DNA from: an uncultured Eggerthellaceae bacterium | GTDB taxonomy: Bacteria > Actinomycetota > Coriobacteriia > Coriobacteriales > Eggerthellaceae | Assembly (NCBI GenBank): GCA_944320405.1 | Contig: CALUHI010000016.1 | Location: 1 to 64,000 of the forward strand | Direction of reading: 5' to 3' | Length of the DNA: 64,000 bases | Shown here: positions 1 through 8,151 of the stretch, one piece after another | Position numbering within the stretch: position 1 is the first letter of the stretch | How the letters are laid out: the number at the start of each line of letters is the position of its first letter | Made by a program: the position numbers and the translations under genes | The notes under the pieces: generated by a model | Database searches by the model: none | Told to the model about the DNA's origin: nothing | Seen by the model: the letters and a program-made list of their open reading frames with translations, nothing else

Positions 1-11
1 GGGAAAGATCA

Positions 12-39
12 AAACTTTTTTCCGCAAGGCGAAAAGTTT
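12..39. other. Inverted repeat upstream of tRNA-Pro
   Basis: Arms AAACTTTT (12-19) and AAAAGTTT (32-39) pair perfectly. The 12-nt interior can itself form a short CGC/GCG hairpin. It could be the terminator of a gene lying left of the window. A TAGTAT hexamer at 44-49 lies about 25 bp before the tRNA and may be its -10 box, but no good -35 was found. Confidence 0.4.
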
Positions 40-73
40 GTGGTAGTATATCCGTCGCTGCTTAATGCGGCAT

Positions 74-150
74 CGGGATGTGGCTCAGCTTGGTAGAGCG
101 CTGCGTTCGGGACGCAGAGGTCGCAGGTTCAAATCCTGTCATCCCGACCA
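74..150 (+). tRNA. tRNA-Pro (anticodon CGG)
   Basis: A full cloverleaf can be folded. The acceptor arm CGGGATG (74-80) pairs with CATCCCG (140-146). The anticodon stem CTGCG/CGCAG encloses loop TTCGGGA, giving anticodon CGG, which reads proline CCG codons. The T arm has the usual GGTTCAAATCC core. Discriminator A147 is followed by an encoded CCA end (148-150). The total length is 77 nt. A terminator hairpin follows 10 bp later, so this is probably a single-gene transcript or the last gene of one. Confidence 0.96.
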
Positions 151-160
151 TCGAATTCAC

Positions 161-193
161 GTTTCGCCGGATTATGCCGGCGAAACTGCTTTT
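161..193 (+). terminator. Rho-independent terminator of tRNA-Pro
   Basis: A perfect 10-bp stem, GTTTCGCCGG (161-170) with CCGGCGAAAC (177-186), has a 6-nt loop and is followed by TGCTTTT. It lies 10 bp downstream of the tRNA. Confidence 0.85.
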
Positions 194-216
194 CGGGCCA
201 AATCCGGTAACCCCGA

Positions 217-666
217 TCAGTCTTCCCCGCCTGCCGTCACCCGTTTTGGAACCTCACGTCCCAGATCCTCCAAGCGCGACAGAGGGACAACCAACGTCAG
301 AATCGTACCCTCCGACAAGACATCCCCCGCATCATCGTAGGCCGCCACGCGCCAAAACTGCTTCCGGCCGCCGTTTCGAGAAGGCTCCTCCCGATCGATG
401 TCGGCAATCGCACGCACCATGCCATGCACGCCGCTTTTGCGATGGCTCACGTTCACGTTGATGCCGAAAGGGCGCTCGATCGACGCGTCGGTGCGCGCCG
501 CAGCACCGTAGCTGGCAGCCGACTCCAAAAGCGCGAGGGTCGCCCCACCGTGCAGAAAGCCCCATTCCTGCAGTACCTTCGGACCGATGGGCATGGTCAG
601 CTCAACGTGATCGGGCGTGATCTCAACCACCGTCACGTCCATCGTATCAAGCATCGTCTTCGCCAC
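217..666 (-). CDS. PaaI-like hotdog-fold thioesterase
   Basis: 149 residues, the usual length for a single hotdog domain. It probably hydrolyses an acyl- or aryl-CoA thioester in the cytoplasm. The family signature is visible around residues 36-50: a Gly-Phe-Leu-His-Gly-Gly segment followed by the long hotdog helix. In PaaI/YbgC-like enzymes this segment carries the active-site region. The start is a GTG with a GGAGG about 10 nt upstream; an ATG four codons in is an alternative. The first 20 bp overlap the end of the upstream membrane-protein gene, so the two are probably translationally coupled. The substrate is not evident. The neighbouring amidase and flippase-like genes do not point to one pathway. 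Confidence 0.8.
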   Translation of the reverse strand: MAKTMLDTMDVTVVEITPDHVELTMPIGPKVLQEWGFLHGGATLALLESAASYGAAARTDASIERPFGINVNVSHRKSGVHGMVRAIADIDREEPSRNGGRKQFWRVAAYDDAGDVLSEGTILTLVVPLSRLEDLGREVPKRVTAGGED

Positions 667-1828
667 GGAGCTCTGCCCTCCCCCCGATCACTTCGGTCTT
701 AATTGGCTTGATCTCATTCTGGCTGAGCGTGGGAATATCGTATTCGGGAAGCTTGAAGCGCTTCTTGTGCTTTCCAGCCTCTTCGGCTTCCGTTGCCTGC
801 GGCGCAGCCTCGGCTTCTTTCTCTTCGCCGCGGAACGTCTTGGTCACGTTGATGAGCACCGCACCGATGATGAACGGCATCCAGAACACGATGCCGCGAT
901 ATACCAGACCGATCGCCATGCCCGCTGCGCTGGACTCACCGAACGCGGTAAAGGCAACCACGACCATCGCCTCGACCACACCCACGCCCTGCGGGGTGAT
1001 GGACACCATCGCGAACAGGGTGGCGACCACGTAACCGCACACCAACGGCTCGACAGAGGTGACGCCAAACGCCACGCCCACCAAGCAGAAGCAGGACAGC
1101 TCACACAGCGAGGCAATCAGCGAGCAGCCATACGCCTCCAGTGCAGGACGGGGGTTCTTTGCAATAAGCCCCGCAGCATCGGAAAACGACGTGACCAGCT
1201 TGCCCGCCCATGGGTTGAGGGGCTTCTTCTTGAAACGCACGAGCACGCCGTTCACCAGGCGCTCGATAGGACTGAGCACGCGCAGCACCACGGCGGGCCG
1301 CTTGCGGCCAAGCACCATGATCAGTGCCATCACGCCCACCAGCACTACCACGAGCATGCCAACGATGAACCACAGCGGCGAAAGCCCCACCGTAAGCGCC
1401 AGAATAAGGAAGGCGATGATCATGATGGAAGCGAAAGCTCCGTCAATGGTGATCTGCATGAGCAGCGCAGCCGACGTTGCCTTGCCCGCCTCGATGCCGC
1501 GCTTGCGGGCGTCATTGACCACAAGCGTGGTGCCCGCCAAATTAAGCGACGGCGCAATGGTGTTCATGAAGAAGGTACCGAATACCAACGGCAGCGTGGA
1601 GCGCGGGCTCATGCGCTCCTCCACCGATTTGAAGCAATGCGCGTATGCGAAGCTTTGGGAAAGGTATTTTCCCAGCTGAGTGCAGATAGCGGCAATCAAC
1701 GGCAGCGTGGATCCCTGCTTCATGGTTTCCACGAGCTCGACAAGCTGGTCGCCTCGCATGAACACCACCACGCACACGATGATGATCACCAAGCCGATCA
1801 GCAAAAGCCGTATGTTGTTGCCCTTCAT
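647..1828 (-). CDS. Flippase-like / LPG synthase transmembrane-domain protein
   Basis: 393 residues with about eight hydrophobic segments, matching the lysylphosphatidylglycerol synthetase TM domain family (UPF0104, AglD/MprF-flippase-like). These proteins move or present lipids in the membrane. The catalytic lysyl-transferase domain of MprF is absent, so this is the membrane half only. A conserved-looking segment with a cytoplasmic His/Phe-rich stretch and Asn-Thr-Ile-Ala-Pro-Ser is near residue 90. The C-terminus is a charged Lys/Glu-rich tail. I chose the ATG at 1828, which has GGAG 6 nt upstream, over the in-frame TTG at 1849. It lies 24 bp downstream of the amidase gene and overlaps the thioesterase gene, suggesting a three-gene operon. 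Confidence 0.8.
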   Translation of the reverse strand: MKGNNIRLLLIGLVIIIVCVVVFMRGDQLVELVETMKQGSTLPLIAAICTQLGKYLSQSFAYAHCFKSVEERMSPRSTLPLVFGTFFMNTIAPSLNLAGTTLVVNDARKRGIEAGKATSAALLMQITIDGAFASIMIIAFLILALTVGLSPLWFIVGMLVVVLVGVMALIMVLGRKRPAVVLRVLSPIERLVNGVLVRFKKKPLNPWAGKLVTSFSDAAGLIAKNPRPALEAYGCSLIASLCELSCFCLVGVAFGVTSVEPLVCGYVVATLFAMVSITPQGVGVVEAMVVVAFTAFGESSAAGMAIGLVYRGIVFWMPFIIGAVLINVTKTFRGEEKEAEAAPQATEAEEAGKHKKRFKLPEYDIPTLSQNEIKPIKTEVIGGRAELRGEDDA

Positions 1829-1852
1829 CAGCCGCTCCGGACGCCTCAACCG

Positions 1853-2749
1853 CTACAGCGAGAACCCGTACGCTGACAGCACGCGTTTGGGCACCATGAA
1901 GCGAACGGTCTTGTTCGGGTCCACCATCTGGCTGACGCGCACATCGCCGCACAGGCTGAAAAGCATCACGAGATCGGCCGGATCCTGTCCGGTTCGATCG
2001 GCGACCAAGTCAACCATCCGATGCACCGCTCCATCGGCGGCTTCGTCGAGCGAGGGCGCGGAATAGATGATGCCGAACTCGTCGGCGGTCTCGATGTAGG
2101 GAGTATCCAGGGAAAGCTCCGGCATCGCCGTGAGCGTCACCGTGGCATAGCCGGCAACTTCGGCGCCGGACACGCTGACCTCGCCGTCTCCCATCACGGC
2201 GTGCATGTCGCCACAGCCGAACAGCGCGCCATCCACCGCCACCGGGAAGTACAGCGTGGCGCCCACGCCGATCTGGGTGGTGTCCATGTTGCCGCCGTGG
2301 ACGGAAGGCGTTCCGCAGTTGACGGGGTCGCCCGCCGGCGCAACGCCGATGACGCCGATCATGGGATCGAGCGGCAGACGGACGTGCTCGTCCCACACGA
2401 GCTCGTCGCCCTCGATGACGCAAAGGCGCGTGCTCCACTTGTTCAGACGGTCGCCGTAGACGCCCTCGTCCTCACCGGTGCAGCTGGCGGTCTGATCGTC
2501 AAGCTCGATGCGGTCGATGGAAACCTTGAGCGCACCGCCCGCAACAGCGCCTTCGACATAGATCGGGCCCGTGGCGGGATTAATTGCATCCCAGTCGATG
2601 GAATCCAACTCGTCTTCAGGCGTGCGCACCTGATTGCCGAAGCAGTCCTTGGTTTGAATGCGCACCGTCTCGCCCGAAGCCACAGTCAAAGCAGGCTCGA
2701 GATCCTTCGAAAACGCATAGAAGATCTTGTCATCGGAAAGCTCGTACAT
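1853..2749 (-). CDS. Acetamidase/formamidase family protein
   Basis: 298 residues, matching the FmdA/AmdA family of zinc-dependent amidases that release ammonia from short amides. The glycine-rich core is visible in order: a Gly-Ala-Val-Ala-Gly-Gly segment near residue 70, a Pro-Met-Ile-Gly-Val-Ile-Gly-Val-Ala-Pro segment near 130, a Thr-Pro-Ser-Val-His-Gly-Gly-Asn-Met-Asp segment near 150, and Phe-Gly-Cys-Gly-Asp-Met-His-Ala with Gly-Asp-Gly-Glu near 180. The last two contain the metal and acid residues of the family. I chose the ATG at 2749; the in-frame GTG at 2764 would place GTGAGG inside the coding sequence, where it looks like the Shine-Dalgarno. It lies 182 bp downstream of purH with hairpins between, so it may be transcribed only partly with purH. 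Confidence 0.85.
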   Translation of the reverse strand: MYELSDDKIFYAFSKDLEPALTVASGETVRIQTKDCFGNQVRTPEDELDSIDWDAINPATGPIYVEGAVAGGALKVSIDRIELDDQTASCTGEDEGVYGDRLNKWSTRLCVIEGDELVWDEHVRLPLDPMIGVIGVAPAGDPVNCGTPSVHGGNMDTTQIGVGATLYFPVAVDGALFGCGDMHAVMGDGEVSVSGAEVAGYATVTLTAMPELSLDTPYIETADEFGIIYSAPSLDEAADGAVHRMVDLVADRTGQDPADLVMLFSLCGDVRVSQMVDPNKTVRFMVPKRVLSAYGFSL

Positions 2750-2900
2750 GACAGAAAACCTCACATCTCGTTCGTAACGTCAGCGAGGGCGTTCGGGGTG
2801 CCCCGAATCGCGGGGATCGCGAGGGCGAAGCGTACTTCGGTACGTGAGCCCTCGGGATCGCCGCGAGGCGGGGTGCCCCGGACGGCCGCAGCGTCAAGCA

Positions 2901-2928
2901 GTTCCGTTGGCCGGCAGGCCGACGGAAC
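2901..2928 (-). terminator. Hairpin after purH, possible terminator or attenuator
   Basis: Arms GTTCCGTTGGCC (2901-2912) and GGCCGACGGAAC (2917-2928) pair over 12 positions with one G-T wobble and a GGCA loop, 3 bp after the purH stop codon. No T-run follows on the minus strand, so it may stabilise or attenuate the transcript rather than end it. A second imperfect hairpin around a TTCG loop lies at about 2823-2851. Confidence 0.5.
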
Positions 2929-2931
2929 GAA

Positions 2932-4527
2932 CTAATGGCGGAAATGGCGGTGCCCTGTGAACACCATGGCGATGCCGTGCTCATCGCAAGCCTGGATGCT
3001 CTCATCGTCGCGGATGGAGCCGCCGGGCTGGATGATAGCGGTCACGCCGTAGCTTGCCAGCGTGTCGATGTTGTCGCGGAACGGGAAGAACGCATCCGAC
3101 GCGGCAACCAGGCCCTCCGCCAGCACGCCCATGCGCTCGCACGCCTCGTGGGCACGCTTGCAGGCCAGCTCCGCAGAGTCAACGCGATTAGGCTGACCAG
3201 GTCCCATGCCGATGCCCGCATGGTTCTTCGACACCAGGATGGCGTTGGACTTGACGCCCTTGCACACGCGCCACGCGAACAGCAGCTCGTGCATCTCCTC
3301 GTCGGTGGGCTTGCGCTTAGTGGGCACCGTGAAGTCCTCAGGCTTCTCGGTCACACGGTCGACGTTCTGCACCAGCATGCCGCCGTCGACGCTGCGGAAT
3401 TCAACCGCCACAGGGGCGTCCACGCCGCCCGTGCGCAGCACGCGCACGTTCTTCTTCTGCTGCAGCAGCTCGAGGGCACCCTGCTCGTAGCCGGGGGCGA
3501 TAACCACTTCGATGAACTGCTTGTTTTCGTTGATGTGCTCCACCATCTCCTGGGAGACTTCGACGTTGGCCGCGATGATGCCGCCGAACGCGCTTTTCGG
3601 GTCGCACGCGAACGCCTTGTCGTAGGCTTCGGCAACCGTAGCCGCCACGGCGGAACCGCAGGGATTCTGATGCTTCAGGATAACCACGGCCGGCTCGTCG
3701 AACTCGCGCACGAGCGACCAGCAAGCGTCGGTGTCGAGCAAGTTGTTGTAGGAGAGCTCCTTGCCGTTGAGCTGCTCGGCGTTCACCAGGCTGTGCGGCT
3801 GGGCGAACTCGTCCAGACGGTAGAACGCTGCCTTCTGATGCGGGTTCTCGCCGTAGCGCAGGCCCTGCTGCTTAACCATGTGCAGATCGACCGCGTCGGG
3901 CATCTCGTCGGGCAACCCCACGCCCTCGTCCAGCTGCTTTTCCAGCCAGCGAGCAATGGCGCCGTCGTAGGCGTTAGTGGTCTGGAACACGCGCAGCGCC
4001 AGCTTGCGGCGGGTCTCCAGCGTGGTGGCACCGTCGTTGGCGCGCATTTCCTCAAGGATGGCGTCGTAGCTGGCCGGATCGGTGACCACAGCAACTGACG
4101 CGTGGTTTTTAGCAGCAGAACGCAGCATGGACGGGCCGCCGATGTCAATGTTTTCGATGCAGGTGTCGAAGTCGGCGCCGCCAGCAACCGTCTTCTCGAA
4201 GGCGTAGAGGTTCACCACCACCATGTCGATCATCTGGATGCCGTGCTCGTCGGCTTCCGCCATGTGCTGCGGATTGTCGCGCTTCGCGAGCAAACCGCCG
4301 TGCACCATGGGATGCAGAGTCTTCACGCGGCCATCCATCATCTCGGGGAACTTCGTCACCTCGTCGATCGGGGTGACGGGAACGCCGCCCTCCGCGATAG
4401 CGCGGGCAGTGCCGCCCGTGGAGATGATCTCGGCGCCGAACTCGTCGTGCAGAGCACGCGCGAACTCGACGACGCCCGTCTTGTCAGTGACAGACATCAG
4501 AACACGCTTCACTTTGGGATTGTCCAT
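2932..4527 (-). CDS. purH: Bifunctional AICAR formyltransferase / IMP cyclohydrolase
   Basis: 531 residues, typical for PurH. It carries out the last two steps of IMP synthesis: formylation of AICAR with 10-formyl-THF, then ring closure. The N-terminal MGS-like cyclohydrolase domain (about 1-195) shows STGGTA near residue 37, the DGRVKTLHP segment and [11 protein letters not shown]. The C-terminal transformylase domain (about 200-531) shows LRYGENPHQ and the KHQNPCGSA segment with the catalytic Lys-His. It starts at ATG with GGAGG upstream at a somewhat long 12-nt spacing. It is the fourth purine gene in the window with purN, purM and purF, but these are split by other genes rather than in one operon. 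Confidence 0.97.
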   Translation of the reverse strand: MDNPKVKRVLMSVTDKTGVVEFARALHDEFGAEIISTGGTARAIAEGGVPVTPIDEVTKFPEMMDGRVKTLHPMVHGGLLAKRDNPQHMAEADEHGIQMIDMVVVNLYAFEKTVAGGADFDTCIENIDIGGPSMLRSAAKNHASVAVVTDPASYDAILEEMRANDGATTLETRRKLALRVFQTTNAYDGAIARWLEKQLDEGVGLPDEMPDAVDLHMVKQQGLRYGENPHQKAAFYRLDEFAQPHSLVNAEQLNGKELSYNNLLDTDACWSLVREFDEPAVVILKHQNPCGSAVAATVAEAYDKAFACDPKSAFGGIIAANVEVSQEMVEHINENKQFIEVVIAPGYEQGALELLQQKKNVRVLRTGGVDAPVAVEFRSVDGGMLVQNVDRVTEKPEDFTVPTKRKPTDEEMHELLFAWRVCKGVKSNAILVSKNHAGIGMGPGQPNRVDSAELACKRAHEACERMGVLAEGLVAASDAFFPFRDNIDTLASYGVTAIIQPGGSIRDDESIQACDEHGIAMVFTGHRHFRH

Positions 4528-4638
4528 GCTGATGCATACCTCCTCGCCCGATTACGCATATAAAAATAGAATACCAGCACCTGGTACGATTGTGTGGAAC
4601 ATGCCGGTCAAGCACGCAAAAGGCAACTCAAAGGGACG

Positions 4639-4705
4639 GGATGTGACAGGGGACGGTCCTGCTGTCACATCCAATGTGACAGCAGGACCGTCCCCTGTCA
4701 CATCC
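4639..4705. repeat. Perfect 32-bp inverted repeat (REP-like palindrome)
   Basis: Left arm 4639-4670 and right arm 4674-4705 are exact reverse complements over 32 bp with a CCA spacer (4671-4673). The arms contain GTGACAGGGGACGGTCC and its complement. It fills the 195-bp gap between purH and the XdhC-like gene. As RNA it would be a very stable hairpin. Its shape and its GGGACGGTCC core resemble REP/MITE elements mobilised by RAYT (Y1) transposases; no transposase is in the window. Confidence 0.85.
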
Positions 4706-4722
4706 TCAAGCGCGTCAGTCGG

Positions 4723-5715
4723 CTACTCCCTGCCGAGGCTCGATTCGTGTTTGGCGCGGGCTTCGTCGCTGTAGCGTTGGCGGTAACGCACGTCCACCAA
4801 CTCGGCAACAATGGCAATAGCAAGCTCGGCCGGGGTCTTCGCCCCGAACTTCAGACCGATGGGGCGCTTGATGCGCTCCCAGTCAGCCTCACTGCCGCCC
4901 TTCGCCAACACCAGATCGTGCACGGTGTCGTTCTTGCCCTTGCAGCCCATCATGCCGACGTAATGCGCGCAATGGCGCGTGCCCCACACGCAGCCTTCGG
5001 GGTCGAACATGTGCCCGCGCGTCAGCACACACACGTAGTCGGCGGGATCGCACGCAAGGTCGAACAACCCGTCGAAGCAGCCGCCCTCAAGCAGGATGCG
5101 ATGCGCGTCGGGAAAGCGCTTCTCGTTCAGGTAGGCAGGATCGTAGTCAACAACAGTCACCTTGAAACCCACGTGCGCCGCGAGCGCCGAAACTTCGCTG
5201 GCGGCATCAGAGGCGCCCAGCAGCCACACACGCACCGCATCGAACAGAGGCACAGAAAGCCACGTGAGCCCCTCGAACTGCTCGTTGTGCATGCTGGGTC
5301 CGCGCGTGACGTCTTTCATCTGGAACTTGTCGCGATCGGAATAAACGCGTGATGCCACGATCTCCTTGGCATCATTGCAGAAGAACACAAGCGGCTCTCC
5401 ATCGGCAGAGCCGATATCTCCGTACTTCTTCGTGACCTCGTTGTCGGTGTTGCGCTGCGCCTCAGCAGCGTCATAAACCACCTTGAATCCCACCCATGCG
5501 AGGTCGCCCTCATCCATCGCGCGCAGCGCACGTTCGAACGTGGGAATATCCGCCGCCGTCAAGCTTTCCACAACAACCTGCAGATACGACGGATCGACAT
5601 GCTCGTTGCCCGCAAGAGCCTCAGCCGAAAAGCACGGAAAGTCCTCTGTCGTCATCTTGGGCGTGCGTCCCGCACGCAGATCATCGACAATCGTTTCGAG
5701 CGTTTCCCTGTTCAT
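4723..5715 (-). CDS. XdhC/CoxI family molybdoenzyme maturation protein
   Basis: 330 residues. The C-terminal half is the XdhC Rossmann-like domain: a WLLGASDAASEVSALA nucleotide-binding-like start near residue 165, a YVCVLTRGHMFD segment near 247, YVGMMGCKGKN near 273, and an IGLKFGAKTPAELAIAIVAEL segment at 307-327. XdhC proteins bind the molybdenum cofactor and promote its sulfuration and insertion into hydroxylases. The N-terminal half is the XdhC/CoxI N-domain. It lies 12 bp downstream of purN, so the two are probably co-transcribed. No xanthine-dehydrogenase genes are next to it; the only molybdoenzyme here (8152-10233) belongs to another family. An independent role in purine or selenium-molybdenum hydroxylase maturation is possible but not shown. 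Confidence 0.8.
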   Translation of the reverse strand: MNRETLETIVDDLRAGRTPKMTTEDFPCFSAEALAGNEHVDPSYLQVVVESLTAADIPTFERALRAMDEGDLAWVGFKVVYDAAEAQRNTDNEVTKKYGDIGSADGEPLVFFCNDAKEIVASRVYSDRDKFQMKDVTRGPSMHNEQFEGLTWLSVPLFDAVRVWLLGASDAASEVSALAAHVGFKVTVVDYDPAYLNEKRFPDAHRILLEGGCFDGLFDLACDPADYVCVLTRGHMFDPEGCVWGTRHCAHYVGMMGCKGKNDTVHDLVLAKGGSEADWERIKRPIGLKFGAKTPAELAIAIVAELVDVRYRQRYSDEARAKHESSLGRE

Positions 5716-5727
5716 GTGCGAGCCTTT

Positions 5728-6342
5728 CTAGGAGATCGAAACCTTGCGGTCGTCGCCCACCGACACGCGGCCTTCGGCGATCCAGCGCAACACGCGCGGG
5801 TACAGCACGTGCTCCACCGCATGGATGGCCTCTTCCAGCTGGTCGACCGTCCAGCCTTCCTCCACGCGCACCGGCTCCTGCGCCACAATGGGGCCCTTGT
5901 CGTAGTCTTCGTTGGCGAAGTGGACGGTAACGCCCGTCACCTTGACGCCCGCATCGAACGCATCCTGGATGGCATGGGCTCCCTTGAACGAAGGCAGCAG
6001 CGCCGGATGCAGGTTAAGCACGCGATCGGGGAACGCGTTCAGCGTCACCGGGGTGACTTTGCGCATGTAACCCGCCATCACGACGTATTCGGCGCCGGCT
6101 GCGCGCAGCTCGTCGACGATCAGCTGGTCCGCCGCCTCAACATCGGCGTATTTCGAGCGATCCATCACGACCACGGGGATACCGACCTGCTGGGCGCGCT
6201 CGATGCCGTAGGCATCGGGACGCGAGGAGACAACCTTCACGATGTCCACCGGCAGCCCGTCGTCGTGGACAGCGTCGATGATGGCTTGCAAGTTGGTTCC
6301 GCTGCCGGAAAGCAGCACGCCGATCTTCAACGGATTAGGCAT
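5728..6342 (-). CDS. purN: Phosphoribosylglycinamide formyltransferase
   Basis: 204 residues, normal for PurN, the 10-formyl-THF-dependent GAR formyltransferase (step 3 of purine synthesis). Visible motifs are the N-terminal LLSGSGTNLQAI phosphate-binding loop, the catalytic segment with HPALLPSF near residue 109, and the following GVTVHFANEDYDKGPIVAQ with the conserved His and Asp. The ATG at 6342 has AGGAAAGG at good spacing; a longer in-frame extension upstream lacks one. A TACAAT hexamer at 6376-6381 (minus strand) is a possible -10 box. It is the first gene of a minus-strand run with the XdhC-like gene and probably purH. Confidence 0.95.
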   Translation of the reverse strand: MPNPLKIGVLLSGSGTNLQAIIDAVHDDGLPVDIVKVVSSRPDAYGIERAQQVGIPVVVMDRSKYADVEAADQLIVDELRAAGAEYVVMAGYMRKVTPVTLNAFPDRVLNLHPALLPSFKGAHAIQDAFDAGVKVTGVTVHFANEDYDKGPIVAQEPVRVEEGWTVDQLEEAIHAVEHVLYPRVLRWIAEGRVSVGDDRKVSIS

Positions 6343-6539
6343 GAGGGATCCTTTCCTCGAAAAGACTCTAATCACATTGTAAAGGGTGAGGCAGGATATA
6401 CAGCTCAGCAACTTTCTGCACGCGACAAACATGTCTCCATTTGGCTTCTTTCAATAGCCCGCATATATTCGATTTTCCGCAGCGCGCGACTTAGTGAAAC
6501 GTCAGTGAATACGGCGCCGCTTGCTTAGAGAGATCCGCT

Positions 6540-7682
6540 TTAATACCCAACGGCTGAAACTCCGTATTCCGCCTGTTCACGCGTAAACCCTTCAAATTCC
6601 AACTGATCGATCAGCCCGCTTCTAGAGAAAGACATGATTGACAAATAGCTCTCCGCCTTTAATGCCGCTTGCTCATTCCAATCAGCTCCGCAGTTATCTG
6701 CGGCAAAGGTAGAATCCTCATGAGAGAACCCTTCAAATTCTAACTGGTCCACAAGACCGGAATGCGAGAATGGCATGACGCTCAAGTAGCTCTGCGCCTT
6801 AGCGAGGGCATTCTTTTGCCCCATCGTCAGTTCAACCGTATAATCCTCGGTCCTTATCGTCTCCCCGCAGACAGAACACTTCAGAGCGCGAGTTCCCGGC
6901 ACTACTACCCCTGAAGAGGTCACGGTATAGTTTTCCTCAACAACCCACTCCCCTTCAGTGTGAGAAGTGGTCGGGATGGCCTCCTTAACGACTTCACCAC
7001 ACGTAGTGCAAACACCATGCTTTTCGCCTTGCTGCGAGCATGTTGCTTCCTTATCTACCGTCCATTCATCTATTGAATGACCTGCCGGATCACCGACTTT
7101 AACACCGCAACGTTTGCAAATTTGCGGCTCCGTACAAGTAGCCGGCGTCAGATCGTGATCAAGTCGATCTCCTTCAGTTGCTCCGCAGATCGAGCATGTT
7201 TTTGGATGATTGCATGTTGCCTCTTCCCATTCATGGAAGCAAATTACGTGATTCGCAAACAAACCCGCGATTACAAGCAGCAATACAAGAACCGCACATA
7301 CGCAAATGAGCGCAATCGAAGCTTTTTTATGCGCAAGCATCCAAAGCTTCATTTTTAAAATACCGGACTCATTCGACTGAACGGGAGGCGTGGAAGCAGC
7401 CTCCCCTCCTTCAAGATTAGAATCATCGGCGCTCCGCTCAACAGAAGGCTCCGCAGACTCCAGGGTGACAGAATGGCGCGATGGGTCAAGCGGCTCAACC
7501 GCTTCAGAAGTAGGGCTTTTCTCCGAAAGCTCAGCCTCATCCTTCTCGGATGCGCCGTCCTCGGTCTCAGCAAGTTGACCATCGGATCGAAGATCCGATT
7601 GGGTCATTTCTTCATCCAGATGGCTCGTCTCTAGATTATTACGCTCGCTATTCGAAGTATCGTTTTGCTCGCTTTCAGACAT
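6540..7682 (-). CDS. Membrane protein with zinc-ribbon-like repeats and Ltp domains
   Basis: 380 residues. Residues 1-118 are Ser/Glu-rich and probably disordered. A single transmembrane helix lies at 121-144. The region beyond it has successive Cys pairs (C163/C166, C189/C192, C225/C228, C269/C272) spaced like small zinc ribbons, each followed by acidic/His residues. At the C-terminus are two copies of the Ltp (host cell surface-exposed lipoprotein) repeat at about 292-337 and 340-380. They share the pattern A-SYLS-M-FS-SGL-DQLEFEGF. Ltp repeats were first described in a phage superinfection-exclusion lipoprotein but are common in Firmicutes and Actinobacteria membrane proteins of unknown role. 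The membrane topology is not certain. The gene stands alone. Confidence 0.7.
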   Translation of the reverse strand: MSESEQNDTSNSERNNLETSHLDEEMTQSDLRSDGQLAETEDGASEKDEAELSEKSPTSEAVEPLDPSRHSVTLESAEPSVERSADDSNLEGGEAASTPPVQSNESGILKMKLWMLAHKKASIALICVCAVLVLLLVIAGLFANHVICFHEWEEATCNHPKTCSICGATEGDRLDHDLTPATCTEPQICKRCGVKVGDPAGHSIDEWTVDKEATCSQQGEKHGVCTTCGEVVKEAIPTTSHTEGEWVVEENYTVTSSGVVVPGTRALKCSVCGETIRTEDYTVELTMGQKNALAKAQSYLSVMPFSHSGLVDQLEFEGFSHEDSTFAADNCGADWNEQAALKAESYLSIMSFSRSGLIDQLEFEGFTREQAEYGVSAVGY

Positions 7683-8151
7683 ACCCGCATCCCCTCTCTT
7701 CGAACCTTATAGGTTAAATTAAAGTATACAGAACTATTCTTCTTTTCCTTGCTGCAATAAGTACCATTGCCGGGAAACACGACCCTTAGAGCGAACGTGC
7801 TGCGATCTGGACTTTCATTTTAGTAACTTGGATGTTGGCTCCCACAGACAACAAACGCTACAAATCGTTTCGCTTGCCAGTATGGAAACATGGCTCTATA
7901 CCGCATTCATATAAGTCTTTTTTCTCCTCGGCAACATACCAATAACCTCCAGCAAAACCCATCAGGAAAACCTCCCTGCCCGCGCAAACATCGCGCAAAC
8001 TCGACAGACAATCGAATCAGGACTAGCATGCTTGCAAATACAAACATTACGAGACGAAGCAAGCTAGGACAGAAGCTTAATTCAATCCAACGGGACAGGA
8101 TCCGCATCTGGGGATAGCAAATCAGTCCATAGGCCAAACGAGGGAGGAACC
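7683..8151. other. Divergent intergenic region, AT-richer, no convincing gene
   Basis: 469 bp between the minus-strand Ltp protein and the plus-strand molybdoenzyme. Base composition is clearly more AT-rich than its surroundings. Short reading frames on either strand lack good Shine-Dalgarno sites and recognisable protein character. The GGGAGG at about 8140-8147 is the ribosome site of the molybdoenzyme. Promoters for both neighbours are expected here, but I could not identify a clean -35/-10 pair. Confidence 0.6.

Noticed and set aside
7890-8137. Short overlapping frames (75-76 codons) in the intergenic region before the molybdoenzyme
   Set aside because: No SD, AT-rich noncoding character, no recognisable protein pattern.
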